Shown here: positions 20,197-29,379 of the stretch, piece by piece
Layout of the letters: the number at the start of each line of letters is the position of its first letter
How positions within the stretch are numbered: position 1 is the stretch's first letter
From: Deltaproteobacteria bacterium
Lineage (GTDB): Bacteria; Desulfobacterota; Binatia; JACPRU01
NCBI GenBank assembly: GCA_016189835.1
Contig: JACPRU010000034.1
Location: 1 to 49,652 of the forward strand
Direction of reading: 5' to 3'
DNA: 49,652 nt
The notes under the pieces: generated by a model
Database searches by the model: none
The model's input: the letters and a program-made list of their open reading frames with translations, nothing else
Told to the model about the DNA's origin: nothing
Made by a program: the position numbers and the translations under genes

Positions 20197-20745
20197 ATGG
20201 AGATTCGCAAGCTCGTGCCCACCGACGTCGAGCGTCTGACGGCGTTCCTTCGCGAGATCCCGGAGGACGACCGCACGTTCTTCAAGCAGGATCTCTCCGA
20301 TCCCGAGACCATCGCCGCGGCGGTCAGGGAGACCCACGGCCTGTGGCTGGTGGCGCTCGAGAGGCCGGGCGGATCCGGCGAGCCGAGGATCATCGGATAC
20401 GTTCGCGTGCTGCCGGGAACCGGGCTGTCGAGCCACGTCGCGGAGATCCGCCTGGTCGTCGCTCCCGCCCACCGCCGCCACGGCTTGGGCCGCGCGCTGG
20501 CGCACCGCGCGCTCGTCGACTCCGTGCGCGAGCTCCGGCTGCGCAAGCTCTTCGTCGAGGTGGCCGCCGAGCAGGAGGCGTTGATCCGCATGTTCCGGAA
20601 GCTCGGCTTCACCGCCGAGGCCATCCTGCGCGATCACCTGCGCGACCGGCGCGGCACCATGCGCGATCTGCTGCTGCTCTGCCACTTCGTCGAGGAGAAC
20701 TGGTCCGCGCTCGCCGGCCTCGGCATCGACCGCGAGGTGAGCTGA
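20197..20745 (+). CDS. GNAT-family N-acetyltransferase
   Basis: 182 residues with a single GNAT acetyltransferase domain. It begins MEIRKLVPTDVERLTAFLRE. The acetyl-CoA pyrophosphate loop is in VVAPAHRRHGLGRALAH (R-x-x-G-x-G/A, about residues 88-104). The later KLFVEVAAEQEALIRMFRKLGF is the beta5-alpha4 region that closes the fold. The C-terminus has LRDRRGTMRDLLLLCHFVEE. It starts one base after the PHA synthase stop and is probably co-transcribed. Substrate (protein, amino sugar, amine) unknown. Some GNAT enzymes acetylate acyl-CoA ligases and so control acyl-CoA flux; that would suit this operon but has no direct support here. Confidence 0.85.
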   Translation: MEIRKLVPTDVERLTAFLREIPEDDRTFFKQDLSDPETIAAAVRETHGLWLVALERPGGSGEPRIIGYVRVLPGTGLSSHVAEIRLVVAPAHRRHGLGRALAHRALVDSVRELRLRKLFVEVAAEQEALIRMFRKLGFTAEAILRDHLRDRRGTMRDLLLLCHFVEENWSALAGLGIDREVS

Positions 20746-20766
20746 CCGCCGCCGCCGCGCGCGGGA

Positions 20767-21648
20767 CTACGAGCGCGCGACGAGATCGCCGATCGCGCCG
20801 ACGATCCGCGGCCAGACCTCGGGCGGCAAGTCGTGTCCCATTCCCTCGATCAGCACCAGCTCGGCCGCGGCGACGGCGGCCGCCGTCGCCCGGCCGGCCT
20901 CCGCCGGAACCAGCGGGTCGTCGACGCCGTGAATCACCAGCGTCGGCGTCGTCACCCGGCGCAGCCGCTCGGTGCGGTCCCCCGAGGCGAGGATGCCGAC
21001 CAGCTGCCGCGCCACGCCCGGCGGATGGTAGCCGCGGTCGAAGTGCGCCGCGGCGCGGGCGCGCACGCGCGCCTCGTCGAACGGGAAGCCGGGGCTGCCG
21101 ATCGTCCGCCACACCCGCACCGCCTGCTCGAGATAGGCGGAGCGCTCCAGCACCGGCGGCGCCAACAGCACGGCCATCGCCTCGGGCTTCCCCGGCGGCA
21201 GCACGGGGTCGCCGGTCGTCGACATGATCGAGGTCAGCGAGTGGAGCCGCCCGGGATGCTCGATCGCCAGGGTCTGGGCGATCATCCCCCCCATCGAGGC
21301 GCCGACCACGTGCGCCCGCTCGAGGCCGAGCGCGTCCATCAAGCCGATCGTGTCCCGCGCCATGTCGGAGAGCAGGTACGGCGCGGCGATCGGCCGGCGC
21401 GCCATCTGTGCGCTCAGCGCCTCGAGCACGTTCGGCACGCCGAGCGCGTCGAGCTTCGCCGAGCGCCCGACGTCGCGGTTGTCGAAGCGGACCACCCGCC
21501 AGCCGCGCTCGGCGAGCAGCGCGCAGAAGCCGTCCTCCCAGAAGACCAGCGAGGCGCCGAGCCCCATGATCAGCAGCACCGGCGGGCCGTCCTGCGCGCC
21601 GATCTCCTCGTAGGCGATGTCGATCCCGTTGCAGCGCGCGCTCGGCAT
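20767..21648 (-). CDS. Alpha/beta hydrolase
   Basis: 293 residues, alpha/beta hydrolase fold. The oxyanion region is LLIMGLGAS, then VVRFDNRDVGRSAK. The nucleophile elbow is GASMGG (Ser) and the acid lies in IHGVDDPLVP. The catalytic His is in EGMGHDLP near the C-terminus. The arrangement resembles the TAP/DhaA-like and AclR-type carboxylesterases described as 'alpha/beta fold hydrolase' in Actinobacteria and Proteobacteria. The start is ATG at 21648, preceded by GGAGGA; an in-frame ATG at 21738 would overlap the next gene. It is convergent with the GNAT gene. Substrate unknown; an esterase or lactonase is likely. Confidence 0.88.
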   Translation of the reverse strand: MPSARCNGIDIAYEEIGAQDGPPVLLIMGLGASLVFWEDGFCALLAERGWRVVRFDNRDVGRSAKLDALGVPNVLEALSAQMARRPIAAPYLLSDMARDTIGLMDALGLERAHVVGASMGGMIAQTLAIEHPGRLHSLTSIMSTTGDPVLPPGKPEAMAVLLAPPVLERSAYLEQAVRVWRTIGSPGFPFDEARVRARAAAHFDRGYHPPGVARQLVGILASGDRTERLRRVTTPTLVIHGVDDPLVPAEAGRATAAAVAAAELVLIEGMGHDLPPEVWPRIVGAIGDLVARS

Positions 21649-21727
21649 GGTGCGATCCTCCGACGCCGCGGATACCCGCGCGGCGCGCGCGACGCAAGCC
21701 GCGAGTCGTCGAAGGCCGGCGGCCGCG

Positions 21728-22468
21728 TCACCGGCCATCGCGCAGGAACGGAGCGAGCGCGGCGAACCAGCGCGCCGCCATCTTGCGCTCGCCGGACTCG
21801 TCGGGGTGGATGCCGTCGTCGGTGTCGGTCGCGGCGTCGAACCCCTCGTCCTGCGGGACGACGACCACGGGGGAGCCGGGCGCGCTCTTGCCGCGCGCCA
21901 TCCGCTCGATCGACTCGTTCACCGCCCGCAGGGTCGCGCCCGCGACGCCCGAGATCGGGATCAGCCGGGCGACGAGCACGACGACGTGCGGGTTGACGGC
22001 CCGCAGCCGGTCGATGATCGACGCGAGGTTCGCCGGGATCGCCGCTGGCGCGCCGACCACGTCGTTGGTTCCGAGGTGAACGAGCACGACGTCGGGCCGG
22101 CCGGCCGCGGCCCAGTCGCCGATTCTCGAGAGCACCTGGCCGGTCGTCCAGCCCCAGTGGCCTTCGTGGTCCGCGTCGAAGTCGCCGAAGCGCGGCGCGC
22201 CGCCGCGCACGCCGTGGGCGCTGCCGACGAAGTCGAAGTCGACGCCGGCCTTCGCGAGATCCTTGGCGAGCCAGTAGCGGTAGCTCGCCGAGCCGGCGGC
22301 GCCCTCGGTGATCGAGTCGCCGAGCGGCATGATCCGCAGCGGCGCCGCGGCCGCCCCGGCGGCGGCCAGCAGCGCGGCGAGCAAGACGGCTCCTCCGCTG
22401 CGGCAGCCGCGGCCCCCCGGCCGCCCCCGGGCCGCCGGCCCTGCGCCGACCTCAGGTCTGCGCGTCAC
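21728..22468 (-). CDS. Secreted SGNH/GDSL hydrolase
   Basis: 246 residues. A basic N-terminus is followed by a hydrophobic segment (about residues 26-42) ending AAAAPLR, a likely signal peptide, so it acts outside the cytoplasm. Block I is MPLGDSITEG with nucleophile Ser52. Block III is HLGTNDVV, whose Asn stabilises the oxyanion. Block V is DDGIHPDESG with the catalytic Asp and His. The overall form is like acyl-carbohydrate esterases and TesA-like lipases. The ATG at 22468 overlaps by 17 bp the 3' end of the upstream gene, indicating co-transcription. It could deacylate sugars of the cell's own or foreign polysaccharide; substrate is not predictable. The signal-peptide start could be one of the in-frame alternatives downstream. 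Confidence 0.87.
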   Translation of the reverse strand: MTRRPEVGAGPAARGRPGGRGCRSGGAVLLAALLAAAGAAAAPLRIMPLGDSITEGAAGSASYRYWLAKDLAKAGVDFDFVGSAHGVRGGAPRFGDFDADHEGHWGWTTGQVLSRIGDWAAAGRPDVVLVHLGTNDVVGAPAAIPANLASIIDRLRAVNPHVVVLVARLIPISGVAGATLRAVNESIERMARGKSAPGSPVVVVPQDEGFDAATDTDDGIHPDESGERKMAARWFAALAPFLRDGR

Positions 22469-22832
22469 CTTCCGCGTCCATCGCGGCGCAGACCTCGTCG
22501 AGCGCCCGCAGGCCGCCGACGCCGACCGGCCAGCCGCCGTAGTGAGCGAGGTGGATCATCATCTCCTCGAGCTTCGCTCGCGGGATGCCGAGGTTGCGCG
22601 CGCCGCGAAAATGGAGCCGCAGCTCCGCCTCGCGGCCGAGCACGGCGAGCGCGGCGAGCGTGATCATCGAGCGCTCGGCGAGCTCCAGCCCGGGGCGCGA
22701 CCAGATGTTGCCGAACAGGTGCTCGGCCGTGATCCGGCGAAAATCCTCCGGCAGCTTGGCTCGGCCCGCGGCCGAGCCGAACAGCTTGGCGATCACCGCC
22801 ATCCCCTTCTCGATCCGATTGGCATCCGACAC
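22452..22832 (-). CDS. Carboxymuconolactone decarboxylase-family protein
   Basis: 126 residues, all-helical CMD/AhpD-like fold. The central stretch LELAERSMITLAALAVLGRE and the following ELRLHFRGARNLGIPRAKLEEMMIHLAHY match gamma-carboxymuconolactone decarboxylase (PcaC) proteins, in which the His and Glu positions are kept and the redox CxxC of AhpD is absent. PcaC decarboxylates 4-carboxymuconolactone in protocatechuate breakdown. No other pca genes are here, so a different lactone or an uncharacterised role is possible. Start is GTG at 22832 with AAGGAG six bases upstream, which is a strong site; a frame open from 22955 lacks conserved sequence. The gene overlaps the GDSL hydrolase gene by 17 bp. 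Confidence 0.87.
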   Translation of the reverse strand: MSDANRIEKGMAVIAKLFGSAAGRAKLPEDFRRITAEHLFGNIWSRPGLELAERSMITLAALAVLGREAELRLHFRGARNLGIPRAKLEEMMIHLAHYGGWPVGVGGLRALDEVCAAMDAEGDAQT

Positions 22833-23011
22833 GTTAGGCTCCTTTCCGTCGTCGAGGCCTCGCTTCCGCGCCGTTCTACAGGCGGCGGCGGCCGGAGTCA
22901 TCCGCCATGGAGATCGCCGGGCCGAGCGTGCCTGCCGCGCGCCCGAACCCTCCACCGGGCGGGTGGGCGGCGCGCCGCGGAAATCGACTGCAGGCGCCCG
23001 CCGCCGAGGCG

Positions 23012-26000
23012 TCAGCGAGCGCGATGACTCGCGCCGGCGGCCGGTTGGATCGACTCGGCGGCCGGCGCCGTCAGCCCGTGCGCCTCGAGCGTCGCGAGCA
23101 ACGCTTCGGGCGAGAACGGCTTGGCCGGGTAGTCGTCGCAGCCCGCCGCCAGGCTCCGACGGCGGTCGTCGGGGGAAACGTGGGCGGTCGTGGCGATGAC
23201 CGCGATCCGTTGCAGCGCCTCGCTCTCACGGATGTGCCTCGCCACCGCCAGACCGTCTTCGGGCCCGCCCAGCGCGATGTCCAGCAGGGCGGCGCCGATC
23301 TCGTGGCCGCGGGCGTCGAGCAGCGCGAACGCTTCCGGAGCGGACGCGGCCATCAGCACGGTGAAGCGATCCTTGAGGATCGTCTGCACGTAGCGTTGGC
23401 TGTCCGGATCGTTCTCGACGGCGAGAACGACTCGCCTGCCGCGGAGCGCCGCACCGGGAGCCCCGGACCTCCCGGAATCGTCCGCCGGGGAACGCCTCGC
23501 GGCGCGCGGCTCGCCGGCGGGGTCGAAGCGGATCGCGAACGTCGTCCCCCGCCCCTTCTCCGTCGACACCCGGATCGCCGCTCCCTGGAGATCGAGGAAG
23601 CGCTTGCAGAGCGCGAGGCCGATACCCGGCCCCTCGTATCGCCGGGTCGAGCTCGGGTCCTCCTGCGAGAACGGCTGGAAGAGGCGCGCGGCGAAGGCGG
23701 GATCGATCCCCACGCCGGTATCCCGGACCTCGATGGTCAGCGCGCCGCCCCCGTCCCGCGCGAGCCGGACCGCGATGCCGCCCTCGGCGGTGAACTTGAC
23801 GGCGTTGCTGAGCAGGTGATGGAGCACCGTGCGCAGGCCGTGCTCGTCGGCCCGCAGCGTCGCGCCGGGCTCCTCCACCTCCGCGCTCCAGGTCAGCCCC
23901 TTGTCGCGCATCTGCCGCTCGAAGCCCCGCAGCTGCTGCTCGATCAGCGGCGCCAGGGCGACGGGCTCGGGCCGCCGCCGGTAGGTCCCGGCCTCCAGCA
24001 TCGCGGCGTCGAGAACGCCGTCGATCGTGCGCAGCAGACGGTCGCTCGCGCGGGTCATCGCGCTCAGCGCCGAGCGCGTCTCCGGCTCCTGCTCGGCGGG
24101 CAGCGCCGCGGCGATCACGTCGGCGAAGCCGAGGATCACGTTGAGGGGGGTGCGGATCTCGTGCGTCACGTTGGCCAGGAACGCGGTCTTCAGGCGGTCG
24201 GATTCCTCGGCGCGGCGCAGCGCCGCGCGCAGCGCCGCCGCGCTGCGGCGGTTGTCGATCGCCAGCGCGATGCTCTGGTCGACCGAGGCGAGCGCTTGCA
24301 GCGTCGATCCGGAGAGCGGCCGGCGAGCGAACATCGCCATCACCCCGAGCACGCGGCCGTCGACCAGCAGAGGGTAGCCGGCGAACGCGACCATCCCGGC
24401 GCGCCGCGCCCACTCCCTCACCTCGGGATCCCCCACGACGGAGTTCGTCAGGTGCGGCCGGCGCTCCGAGGCGATGCGGCCGATCTTCGCGTCGCCGACC
24501 GGCACGCGGCGATGGAGGCCGTCGACGTGCATGTACATTCCCGCGCTCGCGCGAAGCTCGAGCACGTTCTCTTCCTCGTTCAGCGTCCAGAAGCGGGCGG
24601 AGGCGGCGTCGAGGCGGGCCACCATGATCTCGGCGCAGCGGCGCAGCATCCTCTCGAGATCCTCGATCTGCGTCAGCGCGGCGCCGATCTCGGCGGCGAA
24701 CTGGGCGAGCCGAGCGCGCTCCGCGAGCGCCTGCTCGGCGAGCTTCCGCTCGGTCACGTCGCGGGAGATGGTCGCGATGCCGATCAGGCGACCGGCATCG
24801 TCGCGGATCGGCGAGGCGGTCAGCGAGACGATCAGCCGGGTTCCGTCCTTGCGCAGCCGCTCCGTCTCGTAGTGCTGGACGCGCTCGCCGCCCGTGATCC
24901 GCCGGATGATCTCCGCCGTCTCGTGGCCACGCTCCGCCGGTACGACGCGAGAGATGGTCTGGCCGACCATTTCCGCGGCCGTGAAACCGTAGAGATGCTC
25001 CGCCGCCTGGTTCCAGCTGGTGACGATTCCGTCGAGATCCCTCGCAGAGATCGCATCGTTCGAGGACTCCACGATGGCGGCGAGGCGCGCGCGTGCCTCC
25101 TCCGCGCGCTTGCGCTCGGTGACGTCCCACACCGCGCCGATCCACCGGCTCGGACGGCCGAGAGAGTCGGGGAACACCTCGCCGGTGGCGTGCAGGGTCC
25201 TCTCCGTGCCATCGGCGAGCACGACACGATATTCGACCGAGGTTTTCTCGCGCCCCTTCAACGCCTCGTCGAAGACTCGCGCTATGCGATCCCGATCCGC
25301 GGGATGAACCGCGTCGAGGAACGCGTCGCGGGTCTCGGGCGATTGCCGAGGATCGAAGCCGAAGATCCGATAGAATTCGTCCGACCCGCGAATCGTATCC
25401 GCGCCGATGTCCCAGTCACAGCTGCCGACGCGAGCGATCTCCTGGGCCTTGCGCAGGGTCAGCTCGCTGCGCCGCGATTCCTCCTCGGCGCGCTTGCGCG
25501 CCGTGACGTCGATCACGACGCCATCGAGGCTCCGCGCCTGGCCGCCCGGATCCCGCACGAGGCGCAGGTTCACCGCGACCCAGATGATGCTTCCGTCCCG
25601 CCGCCGGCACTGCGTCTCGAAGTTGCGCAGGTCGCCTTCCCGGACGAGCGCGAGCACCCGGTCGCGGTCTTGCGGATCCACGTAGAGATCGGGGATCGGG
25701 ACCCCCTTCATGCTGTCCGGATCCGGGAATCCGAACATCTCGGCGTAGGCCGGGTTGGCGTCGAGCAGCCTCCCGTCCGGCGTGGCTCGCGCGACGCCGA
25801 CGGGAATCTGCTCGAAGAGACCGCGGTAGCGCGCCTCGGACTCCGCCACGTGCTGCCTCTGCCGCTCCTGGTGGAGCGCGGTGGCAAGCAGGGCGCCGAC
25901 CTCGATGCAGATCTCCCGCTCCGCGGGGGAGAGCGCGCCGGGCTGCTTCACCCCCACGCTCAGGATTCCCATCAGCGTCTGCGCGTCCAACAGCGGAGTC

Positions 26001-26854
26001 AGCACGTGGTGCCGCTTGCCGAGCGCGAGTATCTCCTCGACCTCGGGCGTCCGCGGCGCCGTACGGTCGAGATCGACCTCGCAGACCCGCCCGCACCGCA
26101 GCTCGCCGACGATCGCCCCGACGTCTCCGAAAACGCGCAGCGGAAAGGGAACCCCCTCGCGGAGGCCAGGCCCCCCGGCGGGATCGGCGGCGAGCAGCGT
26201 CGCCTGCTCGAGTCCGGGATCGAAGGAGAAAATCGAGACCCGTTCGCACGCGATCAGGGCTCGCAGTCGGGCGGCGGCGTGGCGCGCGACCTCTTCGGGC
26301 GGCTGCGCCCGGAGAATCGAGAGGTCCAGGGCATGGAGCAGGCTCAGCCGCTCGCTGGCGCGCTGCAGCGCCGCTTCGGCGCCGGTTCGCCGCGCGACCT
26401 CGGCGTCGAGATCGCCGGCGATGAGGACGTTGCGTTCGCGCAGCGCCTGCTCGAGCAGCCGGCGCGCCGTGCTGTCGCGGATCGAGGCGATGACGAACGT
26501 CCCCGCCTCGATCGACAGCGTGCTCAAGCCGATGTCGACCGGGATTTCCAGCCCATCCTTGCGCAGCGCGTAGAGCTCGAGGCCGGAGCGCAGCGGCCGC
26601 GGTCGCGGAGCGCGAACGTATTCGGCGCGCATCGCCTCGTGCGCCGCGCGGAAGTGCTCCGGCATCAGCGTCTCGACCACCCGGCCGGAAAGCTCCGCGC
26701 GGGAGTAGCCGAACAGCGTCTCGGCCCTGGAGTTCGCGAGCACGATCCCACCGCCCTGTTCGACGACGATCATGGCGTCCGGGACCGCCTCGAGCAGGTC
26801 GAGAAACGTCCGATTCGCCCACGGCTCGCGGGCTCGCGTACCGGAATCGCTCAT
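23012..26854 (-). CDS. Hybrid sensor histidine kinase, PAS-GAF-PAS-PAS-PAS-GAF-HisKA-HATPase-REC
   Basis: 1280 residues, soluble: no transmembrane segment is visible. Approximate domains: PAS1 12-130 (VPDAMIVVEQGG), GAF1 175-335, PAS2 345-465 (IPVGVARATPDGRLLDANPA), PAS3 470-590 (PAC-like WDVTERKRAEE), PAS4 590-715 (NDAISARDLDGIVTSWNQAA) and GAF2 720-880. Then come HisKA with His898 in VTHEIRTPLN and HATPase about 1000-1120 (N-box HHLLSNAVKFT, G1 DTGVGID, G2 GPGIGLAL). The receiver is about 1145-1265 with ENDPD, Asp1192 in LLDIALGG and Lys in PAKPFS. It phosphorylates itself on His898 and passes phosphate to the fused receiver; a downstream Hpt protein would be expected. No response regulator is adjacent. 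Start is ATG at 26854; frames upstream are unconserved. Confidence 0.94.
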   Translation of the reverse strand: MSDSGTRAREPWANRTFLDLLEAVPDAMIVVEQGGGIVLANSRAETLFGYSRAELSGRVVETLMPEHFRAAHEAMRAEYVRAPRPRPLRSGLELYALRKDGLEIPVDIGLSTLSIEAGTFVIASIRDSTARRLLEQALRERNVLIAGDLDAEVARRTGAEAALQRASERLSLLHALDLSILRAQPPEEVARHAAARLRALIACERVSIFSFDPGLEQATLLAADPAGGPGLREGVPFPLRVFGDVGAIVGELRCGRVCEVDLDRTAPRTPEVEEILALGKRHHVLTPLLDAQTLMGILSVGVKQPGALSPAEREICIEVGALLATALHQERQRQHVAESEARYRGLFEQIPVGVARATPDGRLLDANPAYAEMFGFPDPDSMKGVPIPDLYVDPQDRDRVLALVREGDLRNFETQCRRRDGSIIWVAVNLRLVRDPGGQARSLDGVVIDVTARKRAEEESRRSELTLRKAQEIARVGSCDWDIGADTIRGSDEFYRIFGFDPRQSPETRDAFLDAVHPADRDRIARVFDEALKGREKTSVEYRVVLADGTERTLHATGEVFPDSLGRPSRWIGAVWDVTERKRAEEARARLAAIVESSNDAISARDLDGIVTSWNQAAEHLYGFTAAEMVGQTISRVVPAERGHETAEIIRRITGGERVQHYETERLRKDGTRLIVSLTASPIRDDAGRLIGIATISRDVTERKLAEQALAERARLAQFAAEIGAALTQIEDLERMLRRCAEIMVARLDAASARFWTLNEEENVLELRASAGMYMHVDGLHRRVPVGDAKIGRIASERRPHLTNSVVGDPEVREWARRAGMVAFAGYPLLVDGRVLGVMAMFARRPLSGSTLQALASVDQSIALAIDNRRSAAALRAALRRAEESDRLKTAFLANVTHEIRTPLNVILGFADVIAAALPAEQEPETRSALSAMTRASDRLLRTIDGVLDAAMLEAGTYRRRPEPVALAPLIEQQLRGFERQMRDKGLTWSAEVEEPGATLRADEHGLRTVLHHLLSNAVKFTAEGGIAVRLARDGGGALTIEVRDTGVGIDPAFAARLFQPFSQEDPSSTRRYEGPGIGLALCKRFLDLQGAAIRVSTEKGRGTTFAIRFDPAGEPRAARRSPADDSGRSGAPGAALRGRRVVLAVENDPDSQRYVQTILKDRFTVLMAASAPEAFALLDARGHEIGAALLDIALGGPEDGLAVARHIRESEALQRIAVIATTAHVSPDDRRRSLAAGCDDYPAKPFSPEALLATLEAHGLTAPAAESIQPAAGASHRAR

Positions 26855-27161
26855 GGGGCGGCACCAACCCTCTCGGAGGAGTCTAAGGCAACCGCCGGGA
26901 GCCGGGCAATAGAGCGATCCCCGGCGGCTCGACGACATCGCCGCGGCCGGCTCGAAAGGCGGGTGCGCCGAGAGTAACGACTGGCTCACGGAGAGGCGCC
27001 GGTCCCAGGGTGACCGTGGCCGTCGCGAAGCGGAAAGCGGCCGACCAGCGCTTCGGGTGTCCGTCTCCGGCCGACGGCGAAGCCCACCTCTGGCGAGCGC
27101 GGCTCGAAGCCGACGAGCTGGCGCTCGAGGGGGTCGTGAGGCCCCTTCCCGTCGCCCCCGT
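26855..27161. other. Intergenic stretch, no gene recognised
   Basis: A stretch of 307 bp between the divergently unrelated ends of the histidine kinase (5' side) and an SDR gene (3' side), both minus strand. Open frames here are extensions of shadows from the neighbours and show no conserved motif. It should hold the kinase promoter, but I cannot point to convincing -35/-10 boxes or an operator, and I see no strong dyad. Confidence 0.6.
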
Positions 27162-27938
27162 TCAGCGAATCGCCGCGTAGCCGCCGTCCACGACGAAGAC
27201 CTGTCCGGTCACGTAGCTCGACGCCTCGGAGGCCAGATAGAGCGTCAGGCCGACGATCTCCTCGGGGTCGGCGAACCGGCCCATCGGAATCTTGTCGAGC
27301 ACTCGGCGATAGATCCCGGCGTTCTTCATCATGCCGCTCGTCAGGTCCGTGGTCACGTATCCGGGCGCGACCGCGTTGACGCGGATGCCGTGCGAGCACC
27401 AGTCCGCGGCCAACGTCTGGGTCATGGCGATGAGCCCGGCTTTCGCCGCGGTGTACGGTAGGCCGCGCTTGGTCCCGTGCAGCGCTGTCGCCGACGTGAT
27501 GTTGACGATCCGGCCGCCGCGCTGGGCGATCATGACCTTGCCGACCTCGCGGCATGCCAGGAACGCTCCGCGCAGATCCACGTTCATGATCAGGTCCCAG
27601 TCCTCGGGCGTGAGCGCCTCGGGGCGCTTGAACAGGGGATTGATGCCGGCGTTGTTGACGAGGACGTCGATCCGATCGCATCGATTCCTCACCTCGCCGA
27701 CGAGCCGCTCGACGTCCTCGATCCGGCTCACGTCCGCCGCAATCCCGTCGGCCCGGTGCCCGAGCGCCTTGATTTCCGCGGCCACCGAGTCGACCGACTC
27801 GGGCGAGCGGCTCGCCACGACGACGTGCGCCCCGCTGGCTGCAATGCCGAGCGAGATCGCGCGCCCGATGCCCCGCGAGCCGCCGATGACTATCGCGACC
27901 TGGCCAGCGAGGTCGTGCGCTTTTCGCTCCTGCCCCAT
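27162..27938 (-). CDS. SDR-family oxidoreductase
   Basis: 258 residues, classical SDR with a cofactor motif GGSRGIGRAIS (about 20-30), NNAGINPLF, catalytic serine in NITSATALHG and Y-x3-K as YTAAK (about 160-164). The C-terminus is FVVDGGYAAIR. The residues after the second beta strand (VVASRSPESVD) with Arg suggest NADP(H) preference. Sequence style is like 3-oxoacyl-ACP/CoA reductases and 2-dehydro sugar reductases. The stop of the acyl-CoA dehydrogenase is 38 bp upstream of its start on the same strand, so the two probably form an operon for fatty or acyl-CoA metabolism, with the SDR as the hydroxyacyl-CoA dehydrogenase step (inference). The first 10 residues are polar; start is ATG at 27938. 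Confidence 0.9.
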   Translation of the reverse strand: MGQERKAHDLAGQVAIVIGGSRGIGRAISLGIAASGAHVVVASRSPESVDSVAAEIKALGHRADGIAADVSRIEDVERLVGEVRNRCDRIDVLVNNAGINPLFKRPEALTPEDWDLIMNVDLRGAFLACREVGKVMIAQRGGRIVNITSATALHGTKRGLPYTAAKAGLIAMTQTLAADWCSHGIRVNAVAPGYVTTDLTSGMMKNAGIYRRVLDKIPMGRFADPEEIVGLTLYLASEASSYVTGQVFVVDGGYAAIR

Positions 27939-27976
27939 CGATGTCGTCGTCGACTACCGCTGCTCGGCGAGCATCG

Positions 27977-29140
27977 TCATCCCCCGTGGTCGTCGTCCCA
28001 GCGGTACCCGTCTAGGAAGTTGCGGGCGATGACGAGCTGCTGGATCGTGGGCGGGCCTTCCTCGAGCCAGTTCAAGCGGGCGTCGCGATAGAGACGCTCG
28101 ATCGGATACTTGCGCGTGTAGCCGACGCCGCCGTGGACGAGCAGCGCCCGGTCGGTCACCCGTCCCACGGCCTCGAGGCCGAACAGCTTGCACATCGACG
28201 CCTCGGCGGGAATTCGCTCGCCGCGATCGGCCTTGCGCGCGGCATCGTGCACCATCGAACGGAGCGCGTAGACATCCGTCGCCATCTCGGCGAGATAGGT
28301 CTGCACCGCCTGCCGCTCCGCGATCGGCTTCCCGAACGTCACGCGCTTTTTCGAAAACGCCAGCGACAGGTCGAGCGCGCGCTCCGCGGTCCCCAGCGAC
28401 GTCGCCGCGATGAAGAGGCGGCTGACCTCCAGCGCGACCGTCATCTGCACCAGCCCTTCGCCTTCCGTGCCCATGATGTTCTTCGCCGGCACGCGGCAGT
28501 CCTTGAACGTCAGGTAGCCGTGCTCGCCCCCTCGACATCCCATCAGCGGCGGCATGGCTCTGATCGTGAAGCCCGGCGTCTCGCGATCGACCAGCAGCGC
28601 GCTGATGCCGTGGGCGCCACGACTTGGATCGGTATAGCAGAACGTCATGAAGTGACTGGCGAACTCGGAGTTCGTGATGAGGTGCTTCCGGCCGTTCAGG
28701 ATGAACTCGTCGCCGTCGCGGACCGCCCGCGACTGGAGGTCGCGGCCGGTTCCGGCATCCGGCTCGGTGAGCCCGAACGCAACGGAGTATTCGCCGGTCG
28801 CGATCCGCGGCAGCAACTCCTGCTTCTGCGGCTCGCTGGCGAGCTGGGCGACCGCCTTCGCCGTCGTGTTGTGGACGTGCACGATCACCCGGATGCCGCC
28901 ATGGATCTTGGAGAACTCGGCCAGGATCGGCACGTACTGGGAGGCCGAGAGGCCCACGCCCCCGTAGCCCTCCGGAACGAGCATGCCGAAGCAGTGCATC
29001 CGGCGGAGTTTGGGCAAGACCTTGTCGAGAGGCACCTTGTCGGTGCTCTCGATCTCGTCCTCGTACGGGTCGAGCTCCTCCCAGATGAACTCGATCATCT
29101 CCTTCTTGAACTTCCGGTACGCCTCTGCCGTCAGGGCCAT
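27977..29140 (-). CDS. Acyl-CoA dehydrogenase family protein
   Basis: 387 residues, the normal length of the FAD-dependent acyl-CoA dehydrogenase family, which oxidises acyl-CoA to 2-enoyl-CoA and passes electrons to ETF. N-terminal helical domain about 1-115, middle beta domain with AFGLTEPDAGTGRDLQSRA (FAD/substrate contacts) and FMTFCYTDPSRGAHGISALLVD, and C-terminal helical domain with VTFGKPIAERQAVQ. The catalytic base is expected in the LVHGGVGYTRKYPIERLYRD to WLEEGPPTIQQ region, most likely the Glu of WLEEGPPT. The start is ATG at 29140. It is followed by an SDR gene on the same strand. Chain-length or branched substrate cannot be told from sequence. Confidence 0.94.
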   Translation of the reverse strand: MALTAEAYRKFKKEMIEFIWEELDPYEDEIESTDKVPLDKVLPKLRRMHCFGMLVPEGYGGVGLSASQYVPILAEFSKIHGGIRVIVHVHNTTAKAVAQLASEPQKQELLPRIATGEYSVAFGLTEPDAGTGRDLQSRAVRDGDEFILNGRKHLITNSEFASHFMTFCYTDPSRGAHGISALLVDRETPGFTIRAMPPLMGCRGGEHGYLTFKDCRVPAKNIMGTEGEGLVQMTVALEVSRLFIAATSLGTAERALDLSLAFSKKRVTFGKPIAERQAVQTYLAEMATDVYALRSMVHDAARKADRGERIPAEASMCKLFGLEAVGRVTDRALLVHGGVGYTRKYPIERLYRDARLNWLEEGPPTIQQLVIARNFLDGYRWDDDHGG

Positions 29141-29158
29141 GCGTCGTTTCCTTCGGGC

Positions 29159-29379
29159 TCAGGATTTCGTTTGGCCGCGCACGCCGTGTCCCGTCTTCCT
29201 GCCGAGGCGGTTCGCTCGCACGATCTGGCGCAAGAACGGATACGCCGGTACCGGTCTCCGATCTCGACGATCGAGGTACTCGAAGACGTAGACCCGCGTG
29301 TCGAGGCCGGCGGGGTGAAAGCTCGCCCGAGTGACCGGCCGGATGGCTCCGGCCGGTCTCGTCGGTGTCGGTCCTTCCA

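Noticed and set aside
22907-26977. A long open frame of more than 1300 codons on the plus strand opposite the hybrid kinase
   Set aside because: It is the antisense shadow of a GC-rich gene; its translation is histidine/arginine/aspartate-rich without domains, whereas the minus strand has complete PAS, GAF, kinase and receiver motifs.
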